A DNA stretch of 64,000 bases from Enhygromyxa salina (GCF_002994635.1 NZ_PVNL01000120.1:1-64000); one strand, 5' to 3'; positions 8,022-16,341 are shown, counted from the stretch's first letter. Numbers and translations: made by a program. Notes: a model not told the origin generated them from the letters alone.

Positions 8022-9466
8022 GCTCGCAGGCGGGTCAAACGGCGGAGACCTCCGAGTCGCCGCCGCCGGCAGTCGAGTCTGCTGGTGTCGAGCGGGCCAA
8101 GCCCGAGCGCCCGGCGACCGACTCGATGGCCGACGGGGTCGGCTCGCGCAGCAGCTACGCGGTCGCGCTCGACGTGTTCGAGGGCCCGCTCGATCTGCTG
8201 CTACACCTGGTCCGCCGCCACGAGCTCGACATCCTCGACATCCCGATCGCGTTCATCACCGAGAAGTACATCGAGTACATCAGCCTCGCGCGCTCGCTCG
8301 ATATCGAGGTCGCGGGTGAGTACCTGCTGATGGCGGCCACGCTCGCGTTCCTCAAGAGTCGCGAGCTGCTGCCCGTGATCCCCGGTGAGGACGAGGACGA
8401 GCAGGACGAGGAGGACGGCGTCGATCCGCGCGAGGAGCTGATCCGGCGCCTGATCGAGTACGAGCGGTTTCGTGACGCGGGCCTCGAGCTGTCCGCGCGG
8501 CCGATCGCCGGCCGCGACGTGTTTCCACGTGGCGGTGACCTGTCGATCGAGCCGCCCGAGCCGGGCCTCGCGCCCGTGACCCTGTTTCGCCTGGCGGAGG
8601 CCTACAACCGTGTGCTCGATCGGGCCGTCCTCCGCGAGGACCACGAGGTCGTGCTCGAGCCGATCACGGTCCGCCAGCGGGTCCAGCAGCTCAGCTTGTT
8701 GCTCTCGGGCGGCGAGCGGGTCGACTTCGAGAAGCTGTTCTTGCAGCAGACGTGGCCGAACGAGCGGGCGCTGCGGCAGATGCTGGTCGTCACCCTGATG
8801 TCGGTGCTCGAGATGGTCAAGCTGGGGGTCCTCGGCGTGCACCAGGCTCACGGCAGCGACGCGATCGAGCTCGAGCTGACCGTCGACGTGACGCAGCTGC
8901 AGCAGGTCGTCGCGGACTTTCGCGGTGATGACGAGGAGATCGCGGCTGCGGCCGCGGCTGCGGCTGCGGGCGGACCGGTGGCGAGCGAGGCGGTGGCCGC
9001 TGCGCCTGCGGGGAGCGGTGACGCCCCGTCGATCGCACCCGAGCGAGTCGATCCGAGCGCGGAGCTGGGCGCGGAGCTGGGCGCGGAGTCCGATGCGTCG
9101 GTGATCGTCGAGGCGGACGTGACGACGGAGGTCGGCGACGCGGTTCCAGACGCCGATCTCGACTCGGCGCGGCTAGCCGAGGAGCTGGCGGCCGACGAGC
9201 CTGTGGTCGAGGAGTCTGTGGTCGAGGAGCCAGCGGACGAGTTCGAGGCCGAAGAGCCAGCGGCTGAGGTGCCAGCGGTCGAGGAGTCAGCGGTCGAGGA
9301 ACTCGAGGCCAAAGAGCGCGAGGCTGAGGAGCCAGCGGCTGAGGATTCAGCGGACGAGCCCGAGGCTGAGGAGCCCGAGGCTGAGGAGCCAGCGGCTGAG
9401 GAGCGCGAGGCCGAGGAGCCTGAGGCTGACGAGCCGACTGCGCCCAGTGAGAGCGAGAGCGACTGA
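8018..9466 (+). CDS. scpA: Segregation and condensation protein ScpA with long acidic C-terminal extension
   Basis: ScpA is the kleisin subunit that, with ScpB, bridges SMC dimers in the bacterial condensin complex. The core (about residues 48-295) is typical: YAVALDVFEGPLDLLLHL near the N terminus, the DILDIPIA segment, and a C-terminal winged-helix-like part (FEKLF...VVTLMSVLEMVKLGVL). The protein is 482 residues against about 230-280 for most ScpA. Residues about 300-482 are an Ala/Glu/Pro tail with repeated (A/V)EE-P(A)AE units and almost no hydrophobic content, so it is probably disordered. The ATG at 8018 overlaps the protease gene stop, and the stop lies two bases before the scpB ATG. 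Confidence 0.93.
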   Translation: MSSQAGQTAETSESPPPAVESAGVERAKPERPATDSMADGVGSRSSYAVALDVFEGPLDLLLHLVRRHELDILDIPIAFITEKYIEYISLARSLDIEVAGEYLLMAATLAFLKSRELLPVIPGEDEDEQDEEDGVDPREELIRRLIEYERFRDAGLELSARPIAGRDVFPRGGDLSIEPPEPGLAPVTLFRLAEAYNRVLDRAVLREDHEVVLEPITVRQRVQQLSLLLSGGERVDFEKLFLQQTWPNERALRQMLVVTLMSVLEMVKLGVLGVHQAHGSDAIELELTVDVTQLQQVVADFRGDDEEIAAAAAAAAAGGPVASEAVAAAPAGSGDAPSIAPERVDPSAELGAELGAESDASVIVEADVTTEVGDAVPDADLDSARLAEELAADEPVVEESVVEEPADEFEAEEPAAEVPAVEESAVEELEAKEREAEEPAAEDSADEPEAEEPEAEEPAAEEREAEEPEADEPTAPSESESD

Positions 9467-9468
9467 CC

Positions 9469-10896
9469 ATGGCCAAGAAGCCTGTCCGCAAGCAAGCGCC
9501 CCCGAAGCTGACCAGGCGCGCCCCGAGCACCCCGACCGAGGCCGCAGCCGAGGCCGACGAGCCGAGCGTCGACGCGTTGGTCGCTCAGCTTGGCGCCGAG
9601 CCTTCGGAGAAGCCTTCGGAGGATCCTCCGGCGGACGACGTCGAGCCGGCCGAGTCCGACGACACGGGCACGGATCGAGCCGACGACGCGCCTGCGGACC
9701 AAGCCGCTCCCGAGGAGGGCGACGCCGAGACCGAGACCGAGAGCGAGGGCACGTCAGCGTCAGCGACGGATCCCGAGCAGCAGGAGCTCGCGGAGGTCGA
9801 GCCGGCCGGGGTGCAGCTCGTCGACAGCCTGCCGATCGACATCGAGGACGATCTGAGCGACGTCGAGGGCGAGGCGTCCCCCCACTTGGTGTCGATCGTC
9901 GAGAGCCTGTTGTTCGCGTCGACCAAGCCGCTGCGGGTCAAGCAGATCCGCAAGCTCATGCTCGAGCCCTCGGTGCGACAGATCCAGCTGGCGCTCAAGC
10001 ACCTGATCATGGGCAACGAGGGGCGCGGCATCAACGTCGCTCAGGTCGCGGGCGGCTTCGTGCTGCAGACCAACCCGAGCAACGCCCAGTGGGTCCAGCA
10101 GCTGCTGCAGGCCAAGCCGGTCCGGCTCAGCCGACCGCAGCTCGAGTCGCTCGCGGTGATCGCCTACCGCCAGCCGGTGACGCGACCGGAGATCGACCAC
10201 ATTCGCGGCGTCGACAGCGGGGCGGTCGTCAAGGTGTTGCTCGAGCGTGAGCTGATCCAGATCGTCGGGAAGAAGGACGAGGTCGGCCGACCGATGCTGT
10301 ACGGCACCACCGTTGGGTTTCTGGAGTTCTTCAACCTCATGAGCTTGCGCGACCTCCCCGACCTCCGAGAATTCCGCGAGCTGTCCGACGACACCAAGGC
10401 GACCCTGCGCAAGAAGATGGACGCCGACGAGGTCGAGGCGCTCGGCCAGGAGGTCTTGAACTTCGCGCGGGACGACGACGAGCCCACGGACGGCGACGGC
10501 GACGTCGCGAAGGAGCAGCAGGAGATGGACGCGGAAACAGACGACGCGGAGACGGGCGAAGTGACGGGCGAGGACGCGGAGCCGAGCGACGCGGAGCCGG
10601 GCGAAGAGGACGCGGAGCCGGGCGAAGAGGACGCGGAGCCGGACGAAGAGGAAGAGGAAGAGGAAGAGGAAGAGGACGACGAGGAAGAGGACGAAGAGGA
10701 AGAGGACGAAGAGGAAGAGGGCGACGAGGAAGAGGAAGAGGAAGAGGAAGAGGAAGAGGAAGAGGAAGAGGAAGAGGAAGAGGGCGACGAGGAAGAGGAC
10801 GAGGAAGAGGAAGAGGAAGAGGGCGACGAGGAAGAGGAAGAGGAAGAGGAAGAGGAAGAGGAAGAGGAAGAGGACGAGGAAGACGAGGACGAGTAG
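9469..10896 (+). CDS. scpB: Segregation and condensation protein ScpB with disordered acidic ends and polyglutamate tail
   Basis: ScpB dimers bind ScpA and regulate the SMC complex. The tandem winged-helix core lies at about residues 138-335 (LVSIVESLLFAS, later RPQLESLAVIAYRQPVTRPEID and DEVGRPMLYGTT), which is diagnostic. The protein is 475 residues where about 180-250 is normal. Residues 1-135 are Ala/Glu/Asp/Pro-rich, and residues from about 340 to 475 form an almost pure Glu/Asp tail with long glutamate runs. The tail is encoded by GAAGAG/GAGGAA repeats, giving a purine-only coding strand over about 10,640-10,890. The scpA stop is two bases upstream. The sister protein ScpA also has an acidic tail. 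Confidence 0.93.
   Translation: MAKKPVRKQAPPKLTRRAPSTPTEAAAEADEPSVDALVAQLGAEPSEKPSEDPPADDVEPAESDDTGTDRADDAPADQAAPEEGDAETETESEGTSASATDPEQQELAEVEPAGVQLVDSLPIDIEDDLSDVEGEASPHLVSIVESLLFASTKPLRVKQIRKLMLEPSVRQIQLALKHLIMGNEGRGINVAQVAGGFVLQTNPSNAQWVQQLLQAKPVRLSRPQLESLAVIAYRQPVTRPEIDHIRGVDSGAVVKVLLERELIQIVGKKDEVGRPMLYGTTVGFLEFFNLMSLRDLPDLREFRELSDDTKATLRKKMDADEVEALGQEVLNFARDDDEPTDGDGDVAKEQQEMDAETDDAETGEVTGEDAEPSDAEPGEEDAEPGEEDAEPDEEEEEEEEEEDDEEEDEEEEDEEEEGDEEEEEEEEEEEEEEEEEEEGDEEEDEEEEEEEGDEEEEEEEEEEEEEEEDEEDEDE
10640..10890 (+). repeat. Near-continuous purine-only GAAGAG/GAGGAA tract inside scpB
   Basis: The coding strand of the scpB 3' end is essentially all G and A for about 250 bases, broken only by occasional C in GAC (Asp) codons. 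It is built of GAAGAG and GAGGAA units in imperfect tandem with GGCGACGAGGAAGAG interruptions repeated three times. Such mirror-like polypurine tracts can slip during replication and can form triplex structures. Here it encodes the polyglutamate tail. Confidence 0.85.
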
Positions 10897-11030
10897 TCCC
10901 GCGGCCCGACCTCCGAGACGCGCGCGGCTCGAGCGGTTCGCGCCGCACCCACGGGCCTCAGATCCCAACCTCACGCGCGAGAGCCCCCGCTTGCAGCGAT
11001 GCCACAAAGGTCGCAAGCTCGCGGATCCCC

Positions 11031-12149
11031 ATGGCCAACTCCCGCGCACCCAAGTCCCGATCCCAGCAGCCGCGAGCCGACACGGGCTCGAGCTCAGGTC
11101 GGCGGCGCGCAGGCTCGCGCGACGCCGGACCAGACAAGCCGCCGTCGGGCCTCCGCCCAGGCAAGCGGGGCCCGCACAAGAAGACCCGCGAGCAGCCGTT
11201 CACCCCCAACGAGCGCGAGCTGCAAGAGGGCATCCGGCTGCAGAAGTTCATCGCCAGCGCCGGGATCTGCTCGCGCCGAAAAGCCGAGGACTTGATCGTC
11301 TCGGGGGTGGTGCAGGTCAACGGCCAGCGGGTCCAGACCCTCGGTACACGGGTGTTTCCGGGCCGCGACCGGGTGACCGTGCGCGGCGAGCCGGTCGTCG
11401 CCGAGGCCAAGGTCTACTACCTGCTCAACAAGCCCGATCAGATCGTGTGCGACGCCTCGGGCAGCGTCGATGAGCGCGGGCGAGCCACGGTGCTGTCGCT
11501 GATGCACGGAATCGCCGAGCGGCTGTACCCGGTCGGGCGGCTCGACTACCACTCGCGCGGGATCTTGCTGCTGACCAACGACGGCGAGCTCGCGGCCGCG
11601 CTCAGCCACCCGCGCCACGGGGTCGTGAAGACCTACCACGTGAAGTTTCAGGGCAAGCTCAGCCCGGATCAGGAGCAGGCCCTGCGCGACGGCGTCGAGC
11701 TCGACGATGGCGCGATCACGCGGCCGCTGGTCGAGCTGTTCGCGTTCCGTGAGACCGAGACCAACGTCTGGTACCAGGTCGGGCTGGCCCAGGGGCTCAA
11801 CCGCCAGCTGCGGCGCATGGGCGAGGCGATCGGCCACCCCGTGCTCAAGCTGATCCGCGTCGCAATCGGCGACATCAACGCGGACGGCCTGCCCGAGGGC
11901 GAATTCCGCCAGCTCACCGCGACCGAGGTCGGCCGCTTGCTGGCCAGCGTGAAGCTCGATCCGCCCACACTACCCCGCCAAGACTCACGTAAGACCCCCC
12001 GCAAGCCGGCTGCTTCTGGGGGCGCCGGGGGCCGCTCGGACGCCAGGCCCGGATCTGCTCAGCGCTCGGGCGCAGCCAGGAAGACGGGCGCGCGTGGGGC
12101 AGGCCCGTCCAGGGGCCCAAACCCTGGCCGCCGCACCCAAAAGAAGTGA
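11031..12149 (+). CDS. rluB: 23S/16S rRNA pseudouridine synthase, RsuA/RluB/RluE family
   Basis: The enzyme isomerises a specific uridine in rRNA to pseudouridine. An S4 RNA-binding domain sits at about 63-120 (IRLQKFIASAGICSRRKAE). The RsuA-type catalytic domain follows, with the catalytic aspartate in GRLDYHSRGLL-type context (VGRLDYHSRGILLLTNDG), then GLNRQLRRM and a VGRLL-like end of the domain. The length is 372 residues. The first 55 residues and the last 60 or so are basic and Arg/Lys/Gly/Pro-rich, as in RluB-type enzymes with disordered tails. It lies 134 bases after scpB, an order (scpA-scpB-rluB) common in bacteria, which favours RluB over RsuA. The ATG start is the first plausible one. 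Confidence 0.88.
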   Translation: MANSRAPKSRSQQPRADTGSSSGRRRAGSRDAGPDKPPSGLRPGKRGPHKKTREQPFTPNERELQEGIRLQKFIASAGICSRRKAEDLIVSGVVQVNGQRVQTLGTRVFPGRDRVTVRGEPVVAEAKVYYLLNKPDQIVCDASGSVDERGRATVLSLMHGIAERLYPVGRLDYHSRGILLLTNDGELAAALSHPRHGVVKTYHVKFQGKLSPDQEQALRDGVELDDGAITRPLVELFAFRETETNVWYQVGLAQGLNRQLRRMGEAIGHPVLKLIRVAIGDINADGLPEGEFRQLTATEVGRLLASVKLDPPTLPRQDSRKTPRKPAASGGAGGRSDARPGSAQRSGAARKTGARGAGPSRGPNPGRRTQKK

Positions 12150-12471
12150 GCTTTCATGCTCAACGGCGCAACTCAGTCCGCTGCCCACGGTGGACCAGTC
12201 TACGAACGGCGCCTGCAAGCGGGTCAGAAGTCTGACCCGAGCTGAAAACGGTCTGACCCGAGCTGAAAACGGTCTGACCCGAGCTGAAAACGGTCTGACC
12301 CGAGCTGAAAACAGCCTGACCCGAGCTGAAAACAGCCTGACCCGAGCTGAGAACAGCTTGCCCGAGCTGAAAACAGCCGCGGCGGCCCCCCTTGCCAGTC
12401 CAGGCTCTGCAAGGTAGGTTGCCGCCCCCGTCAGCAGTCGCCGGCGGTGCCGCCGAAGGAAACCTCGACAG
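12150..12471 (+). other. Non-coding gap between the pseudouridine synthase gene and rpsN
   Basis: This 322-bp gap contains copy 1 of the interspersed head-hairpin-tandem repeat (12180-12376). The remaining bases, 12377-12471, carry no feature except a GAAGGAAA ribosome-binding site about five bases before the rpsN ATG. Short frames open across it on both strands are consequences of the 21-bp period. Confidence 0.75.
12180..12376 (+). repeat. Interspersed structured repeat, copy 1: conserved head, hairpin, seven 21-bp tandem units
   Basis: The head (12180-12221) matches copy 2 (17295-17336) at 38 of 42 bases; its core ACCAGTCTACGAA then GGCGCCTGCAAGCG is almost identical in both. A perfect hairpin follows: GGGTCAG (12221-12227), loop AAGT, CTGACCC (12232-12238). 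Then come seven tandem units of consensus (T/C)CTGACCCGAGCTGAAAAC(G/A)G from 12231 to 12376, each containing GAGCTGAAAAC; the last is 20 bases. The hairpin's right arm is the beginning of the first unit. No coding role is likely. Confidence 0.9.
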
Positions 12472-12777
12472 ATGGCCAAGCTCTCCCAAGTTCTCCGCGA
12501 CAAGAAGCGCGAGAAGCTGATCGTAAAATTCGCGGACAAGCGCGCCCAGCTGCGCGCTCAAATGAAGGACCCGGACCTCGACCCCGACGTCAAGGCCGAG
12601 GTCATGGCGAAGCTCGACAGCCTCCCGCGCAATTCTTGCCCCACGCGCCTGACCCGGCGCTGCTTCCTCACTGGTCGCAGCAAGGCCGTCTATCGCAAGT
12701 TCGGGCTCAGCCGTATCGCCCTGCGCGACCTCGCGCTCCGCGGTGATCTGCCCGGTGTGACCAAGTCGAGCTGGTGA
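12472..12777 (+). CDS. rpsN: 30S ribosomal protein S14, long zinc-independent form
   Basis: A 101-residue S14 of the long (C-minus) type. The C-terminal half carries the family signature PRNSCPTRLTRRCFLTGR, then YRKFGLSRIALRDLA and the terminus GVTKSSW. The zinc-binding CxxC pairs of the short form are absent. It is part of the small-subunit head. It is preceded by a GAAGGAAA box and followed after 11 bases by the L31 gene, also of a zinc-free type. In many bacteria such zinc-independent paralogues lie together outside the main ribosomal operons and are induced when zinc is scarce by Zur; no Zur box is recognisable here. Confidence 0.95.
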   Translation: MAKLSQVLRDKKREKLIVKFADKRAQLRAQMKDPDLDPDVKAEVMAKLDSLPRNSCPTRLTRRCFLTGRSKAVYRKFGLSRIALRDLALRGDLPGVTKSSW

Positions 12778-12788
12778 GGAATCCGACC

Positions 12789-13034
12789 ATGCGTAGCGGA
12801 ATTCATCCCGAGTATCACAAGGTCATCTACCTCGACACCTCGACCAGCGACGAGTGGGTCGGGTACTCCACGATCATCGGCGACGAGCGCAAGATGGTCG
12901 AGGGCGAGGAGCTCCCCGTGGTCCGACTGGACATCTCAGCCAAGTCGCACCCGTTTTGGACCGGCCAGGCGCGCACCGTCGACGCCGAGGGTCGGATCGA
13001 TCGCTTCAAGCGTCGCTACAACCGCAAGAGCTGA
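12789..13034 (+). CDS. rpmE2: 50S ribosomal protein L31, type B
   Basis: An 81-residue L31 of type B. It has the hallmark MRSGIHPEYHKVIYLDTST start, DISAKSHPFWTGQ and a DAEGRIDRFKRRY end, and no CxxC zinc motif. The ATG at 12789 is preceded by GAGGAA; a GTG 15 bases upstream is unlikely because it would overlap the rpsN end. It pairs with the zinc-independent S14 just upstream, presumably in one transcript. L31 sits at the central protuberance of the large subunit. Confidence 0.95.
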   Translation: MRSGIHPEYHKVIYLDTSTSDEWVGYSTIIGDERKMVEGEELPVVRLDISAKSHPFWTGQARTVDAEGRIDRFKRRYNRKS

Positions 13035-13112
13035 CTCAGCCGAGTCCGCGACCGCGCCCGGTTCCCCCGTCAGGAGGAGTCGGGCGTCTGCTTTTGTGCC
13101 ACAGTGCGTTGG

Positions 13113-14615
13113 ATGCCGAAGTCAGCGACGGCCAAAGCCAAGCCCACTGCGTCTGCCGCCTCGCCCGCGCTCGTTCGCACGCCCGAGGCGCCGTTCATGA
13201 CGGGTCCCCAGGCGATCTCGCGGCAGCTCGCCCAGCAGGTGCTCGAGCGGGCGCTCGCTCGCGGCGGCGACTTCGCCGACCTCTACTTCGAGTATCGGCG
13301 CTCGGCCTCGATCTCGATGGAGGACGGCCGGGTGCGCAGCGTCGGTGGATCGGTCGACATGGGTGTGGGCATCCGCGTCGTCGAGGGCCAGGGCGTCGGC
13401 TACGCCTACGCCGAGACCCTCGATCCCATGGCGATGCTCGACGCGGCCGAGACGGCCGGCCAGATCGCTCGCGCGGGCGCCAAGATCCGGCCGATCAAGG
13501 TCCGCAAGCGCCGGACCGCCGACGTCTACTCGGTCGAGGCCGAGGTCGTCGACATCGAGGGCCGATCTCGCGTCGAGCTGCTGCGCCGCGCCGACAAGGC
13601 CGCCCGCGCGGCCAGCCCCAAGATCGTCCGCGTCGACGCCAACCTGGTCGCCGTACACAAGGAGATCTTGGTGGTGTCGAGCCACGGCGAGCAGATCGAC
13701 ATGGTCTACGACTTCCAGCCGATGTGCCGGATCTCCGTGTCCGCGGTCGCGCGTGAGGGCACCCGCAGCGAGAGCGGCAGCAGCTCTGGCGGCGGTCGGA
13801 TGGGCCCAGAGTACTTCGATCTGGTCAGCCCCGAAGATCACGGCGTCGAGGCCAGCCGCGTGGCGCTGCTCAACCTCGACAGCCGCGAGGCTCCAGCCGG
13901 GACCTTCCCGATCGTGCTGGCCCCCGGCGACTCGGGGATCTTGCTGCACGAGGCGGTCGGGCACGGGCTCGAGGCCGACTTCAACCGCAAGCAGACCTCG
14001 AACTACTGCGGCCGCGTCGGGCAGTCGGTCGCGTCGGCGCTGGTCACCGTCGTCGACGACCCCGCGATCGCCAGCTCGCGCGGCAGCATCAACGTCGACG
14101 ACGAGGGCGTGCTGCCCAAGCCCCACCGGTTGATCGAGGGCGGCAAGCTGCGCGGCTACCTGCAAGATCGGATCAGCGCCGAGTGGTTCAAGACCAAGCC
14201 AACCGGCAGCGGTCGGCGCCAGAGCTTTCGCCACGAGCCGATGCCGCGGATGACCAACACCTTCATGGAAGAGGGCCAAGACGCGCCCGAGGACATCATC
14301 AAGTCGGTCAAGCGGGGCGTCTACGCCAAGAAGTTCTCCGGCGGCCAGGTCAACATCTCGAACGGCGACTTCGTGTTCTCGCTGACCGAGGGCTACCTGA
14401 TCGAAGACGGCAAGCTGACCGCCCCGCTCAAGGGCGTCAACCTGATCGGCAACGGCCCCGAGGCCCTGGCCACGGTGAGCATGGTCGGCCATGACTTCGA
14501 GCTGTCCGACGGCATGTGGACGTGCGGCAAAGATGGCCAGAGCGTCCCGGTCGGCGTCGGCATGCCGACCGTCAAGCTCGACTCGCTCACCGTCGGTGGC
14601 TCCAGCGTCGGCTAG
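13113..14615 (+). CDS. tldD: Metalloprotease TldD
   Basis: TldD is the catalytic half of the TldD/TldE heterodimeric protease that degrades unfolded peptides and, in some bacteria, processes modified peptides such as microcin B17. At 500 residues it is the normal size. The metal site HEAVGH (H279, E280, H284) lies in LLHEAVGHGLEADFNRK. A flexible N-terminal part of about 30 Ala/Lys/Pro-rich residues precedes the conserved region; ATG 13197 (MTGPQAISRQ) would remove it. GTG 13104 is another possible start. The partner gene, pmbA, follows after 61 bases in the same direction, so the full complex is encoded here. Confidence 0.93.
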   Translation: MPKSATAKAKPTASAASPALVRTPEAPFMTGPQAISRQLAQQVLERALARGGDFADLYFEYRRSASISMEDGRVRSVGGSVDMGVGIRVVEGQGVGYAYAETLDPMAMLDAAETAGQIARAGAKIRPIKVRKRRTADVYSVEAEVVDIEGRSRVELLRRADKAARAASPKIVRVDANLVAVHKEILVVSSHGEQIDMVYDFQPMCRISVSAVAREGTRSESGSSSGGGRMGPEYFDLVSPEDHGVEASRVALLNLDSREAPAGTFPIVLAPGDSGILLHEAVGHGLEADFNRKQTSNYCGRVGQSVASALVTVVDDPAIASSRGSINVDDEGVLPKPHRLIEGGKLRGYLQDRISAEWFKTKPTGSGRRQSFRHEPMPRMTNTFMEEGQDAPEDIIKSVKRGVYAKKFSGGQVNISNGDFVFSLTEGYLIEDGKLTAPLKGVNLIGNGPEALATVSMVGHDFELSDGMWTCGKDGQSVPVGVGMPTVKLDSLTVGGSSVG

Positions 14616-14676
14616 CGGTGCTCGAGTCGTCGCACCGATCCACCGATCCATCACCCCCTCAGCGAGGAACAGCAGC

Positions 14677-16338
14677 GTGAATTCAGCCAAGCAGCGCGGC
14701 GGCAAGTCAGCCCGCAAGATCACCGCCAAGAGGTCGCCCAAGTCCAAGGTCGCCAAGAAGAAGGGCGCCAAGAAGGTCGCCAAGAAGGTCGCCAAGAAGA
14801 AGGGCGCCACGAAGGCCGCCAAGACCAAGGTCGAGATCACGACCAAGAAGGCGAGCAAGACCAAGCGGATCGCCAAGACCCCGCCGGTCGCCAGCGCGCG
14901 CAAGGGCGTGCCCAAGCGCAAGGCTCCAGCCGTGATCGCGAGTGTTGGTGACGCGCTGCCTCGCGCCTCGCGGCGGCTGCTCGACGATCTCGAGGGCACG
15001 GCGCTGCGAGCCCTCGACCACCTGCGCGAGCGTGGAGTCGAGCACGCGGAGATCTCCGTCAGCCAGGGCGAGCAGCTCGAGACCGGGGTCCGGCAAGGCG
15101 AGATCGAGCTGATCAAAGAGGCCAAGTCGAGCGGGCTCGGGGTCCGGGTCGTCCACAACGAGCGGGTCGCGACCTCGTCGACCACGGATCTCGCACCCGA
15201 GGCGCTCGAGCGGTTCCTGGATCGCGTGATCGAGATGGCCGAGCTGTCCGAGACCGATCCGCTCGCGGTCCCGCCCGATCCCAAAGAACTGATGATCGGC
15301 GCCAAGGCCAAGTTCCCGGCCCTGGATCTGTGGGACGACAAGATCGCCAAGATCAAGGCCGACCGGGCGCTCCGCCTGGCGCTCGCGGGCGAGAAGGCGG
15401 CGTTCGCTGCGGATCGTCGCATCACCTCCTCCGAGGGCGCGAGCTGCTCGCGCGGGGCCAGCCACAGCGTGCTAGCCAGCTCCGGCGGGTTCGTGGGGCG
15501 GACCGCGGGGACCCACGCGAGCCTGGTCGTGCACGTGGTCGCCGACGACGAGGGCGGCAAGAAGCGCAACGGGTTCGAGTGGACCGCGGGACGGCACTTC
15601 GAGATGTTGATGAGCCCGGCCGCGGTCGGGCGTGAGGCCGCGTCCCGGGCCGTGCGCTCGCTCGGCTCGATCAAGCTCGAGACCGGCGTGTACCCGGTCG
15701 TGTTCGAGCGCGAGGCGGCCCGCGCGATCGTTGGCTTGGTCGCCTCGTGCGTGGTCGGTGACGCGATCTATCGCGCGCAGAGCTACCTGGGCGATCGCCT
15801 GGGCACCGCGGTCGCGAGCTCGAAGGTGACGATCGTCGACGATCCTCTGGTGCCGCGCGGCCCCGGCTCGCGCATGCATGACGGGGAGGGCAGGGCGGTC
15901 CGGCGCAACACCGTGATCAGCGGCGGCGAGCTGCGCAGCTTCCTGCTCGACACCTACAGCGCGCGCAAGCTCAAGCTCGCGCCGACCGGCTCGGCGGGCG
16001 GCGGCGGCGGGATCCCACACGCGACGACCAGCAACTTCTACATGAAGGCCGGGCGGGCCAAGCCCGAGTCGCTGCTGCGCGGCATCGAGCGCGGCCTGTT
16101 CGTCACCTCGATGATGGGCTTCGGGTTTGATCCGGTGACGGGCAACTTCAGCCGCGGGGCCTCGGGGTTTTTGATCGAGAACGGCGAGCTCACGGTCCCG
16201 GTCAGCGAGGTCACGATCTCGCGCAACCTCGACGAGCTGCTCAAGGGCATCGACGCGGTCGCCAACGACCTCGAGCACCGCGCGTCGATCTCGGCCCCGA
16301 GCTTCCGCGTCGATCACATGACCGTCAGCGGACGCTGA
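14677..16338 (+). CDS. pmbA: TldE/PmbA-family protein with histone-H1-like N-terminal tail
   Basis: TldE/PmbA is the non-catalytic partner of TldD. The 553-residue protein has the PmbA fold from about residue 95 onward (ALDHLRERGVEHAEISVSQGE, VRVVHNERVATSST, and a C-terminal FDPVTGNFSRGASGFLIENGE motif typical of the family), and no HExxH. Residues 1-90 are an extra tail made of Lys/Ala/Pro with VAKKKGAKK- and KKVAKK-type repeats, like the C-terminal domain of histone H1. The GTG at 14677 has a GAGGA box nine bases upstream, which supports translation of the tail; the frame is open further upstream but overlaps tldD. It is convergent with the CysQ-like gene, three bases apart. Confidence 0.9.
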   Translation: MNSAKQRGGKSARKITAKRSPKSKVAKKKGAKKVAKKVAKKKGATKAAKTKVEITTKKASKTKRIAKTPPVASARKGVPKRKAPAVIASVGDALPRASRRLLDDLEGTALRALDHLRERGVEHAEISVSQGEQLETGVRQGEIELIKEAKSSGLGVRVVHNERVATSSTTDLAPEALERFLDRVIEMAELSETDPLAVPPDPKELMIGAKAKFPALDLWDDKIAKIKADRALRLALAGEKAAFAADRRITSSEGASCSRGASHSVLASSGGFVGRTAGTHASLVVHVVADDEGGKKRNGFEWTAGRHFEMLMSPAAVGREAASRAVRSLGSIKLETGVYPVVFEREAARAIVGLVASCVVGDAIYRAQSYLGDRLGTAVASSKVTIVDDPLVPRGPGSRMHDGEGRAVRRNTVISGGELRSFLLDTYSARKLKLAPTGSAGGGGGIPHATTSNFYMKAGRAKPESLLRGIERGLFVTSMMGFGFDPVTGNFSRGASGFLIENGELTVPVSEVTISRNLDELLKGIDAVANDLEHRASISAPSFRVDHMTVSGR

Positions 16339-16341
16339 GCG

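Noticed and set aside
12231..12376. CRISPR-like array
   Set aside because: The units are directly adjacent with no spacers, and no cas genes are in the window.
12094..12417. 107-residue frame containing LTRAENG heptads, and reverse frames with FQLGSD repeats
   Set aside because: They exist only because the 21-bp period keeps three frames open; there is no conserved non-repeat part and no ribosome-binding site.
13122..15674. 850-residue open frame on the minus strand across tldD and pmbA
   Set aside because: Its content is explained by the third-position GC bias of the two verified metalloprotease genes.
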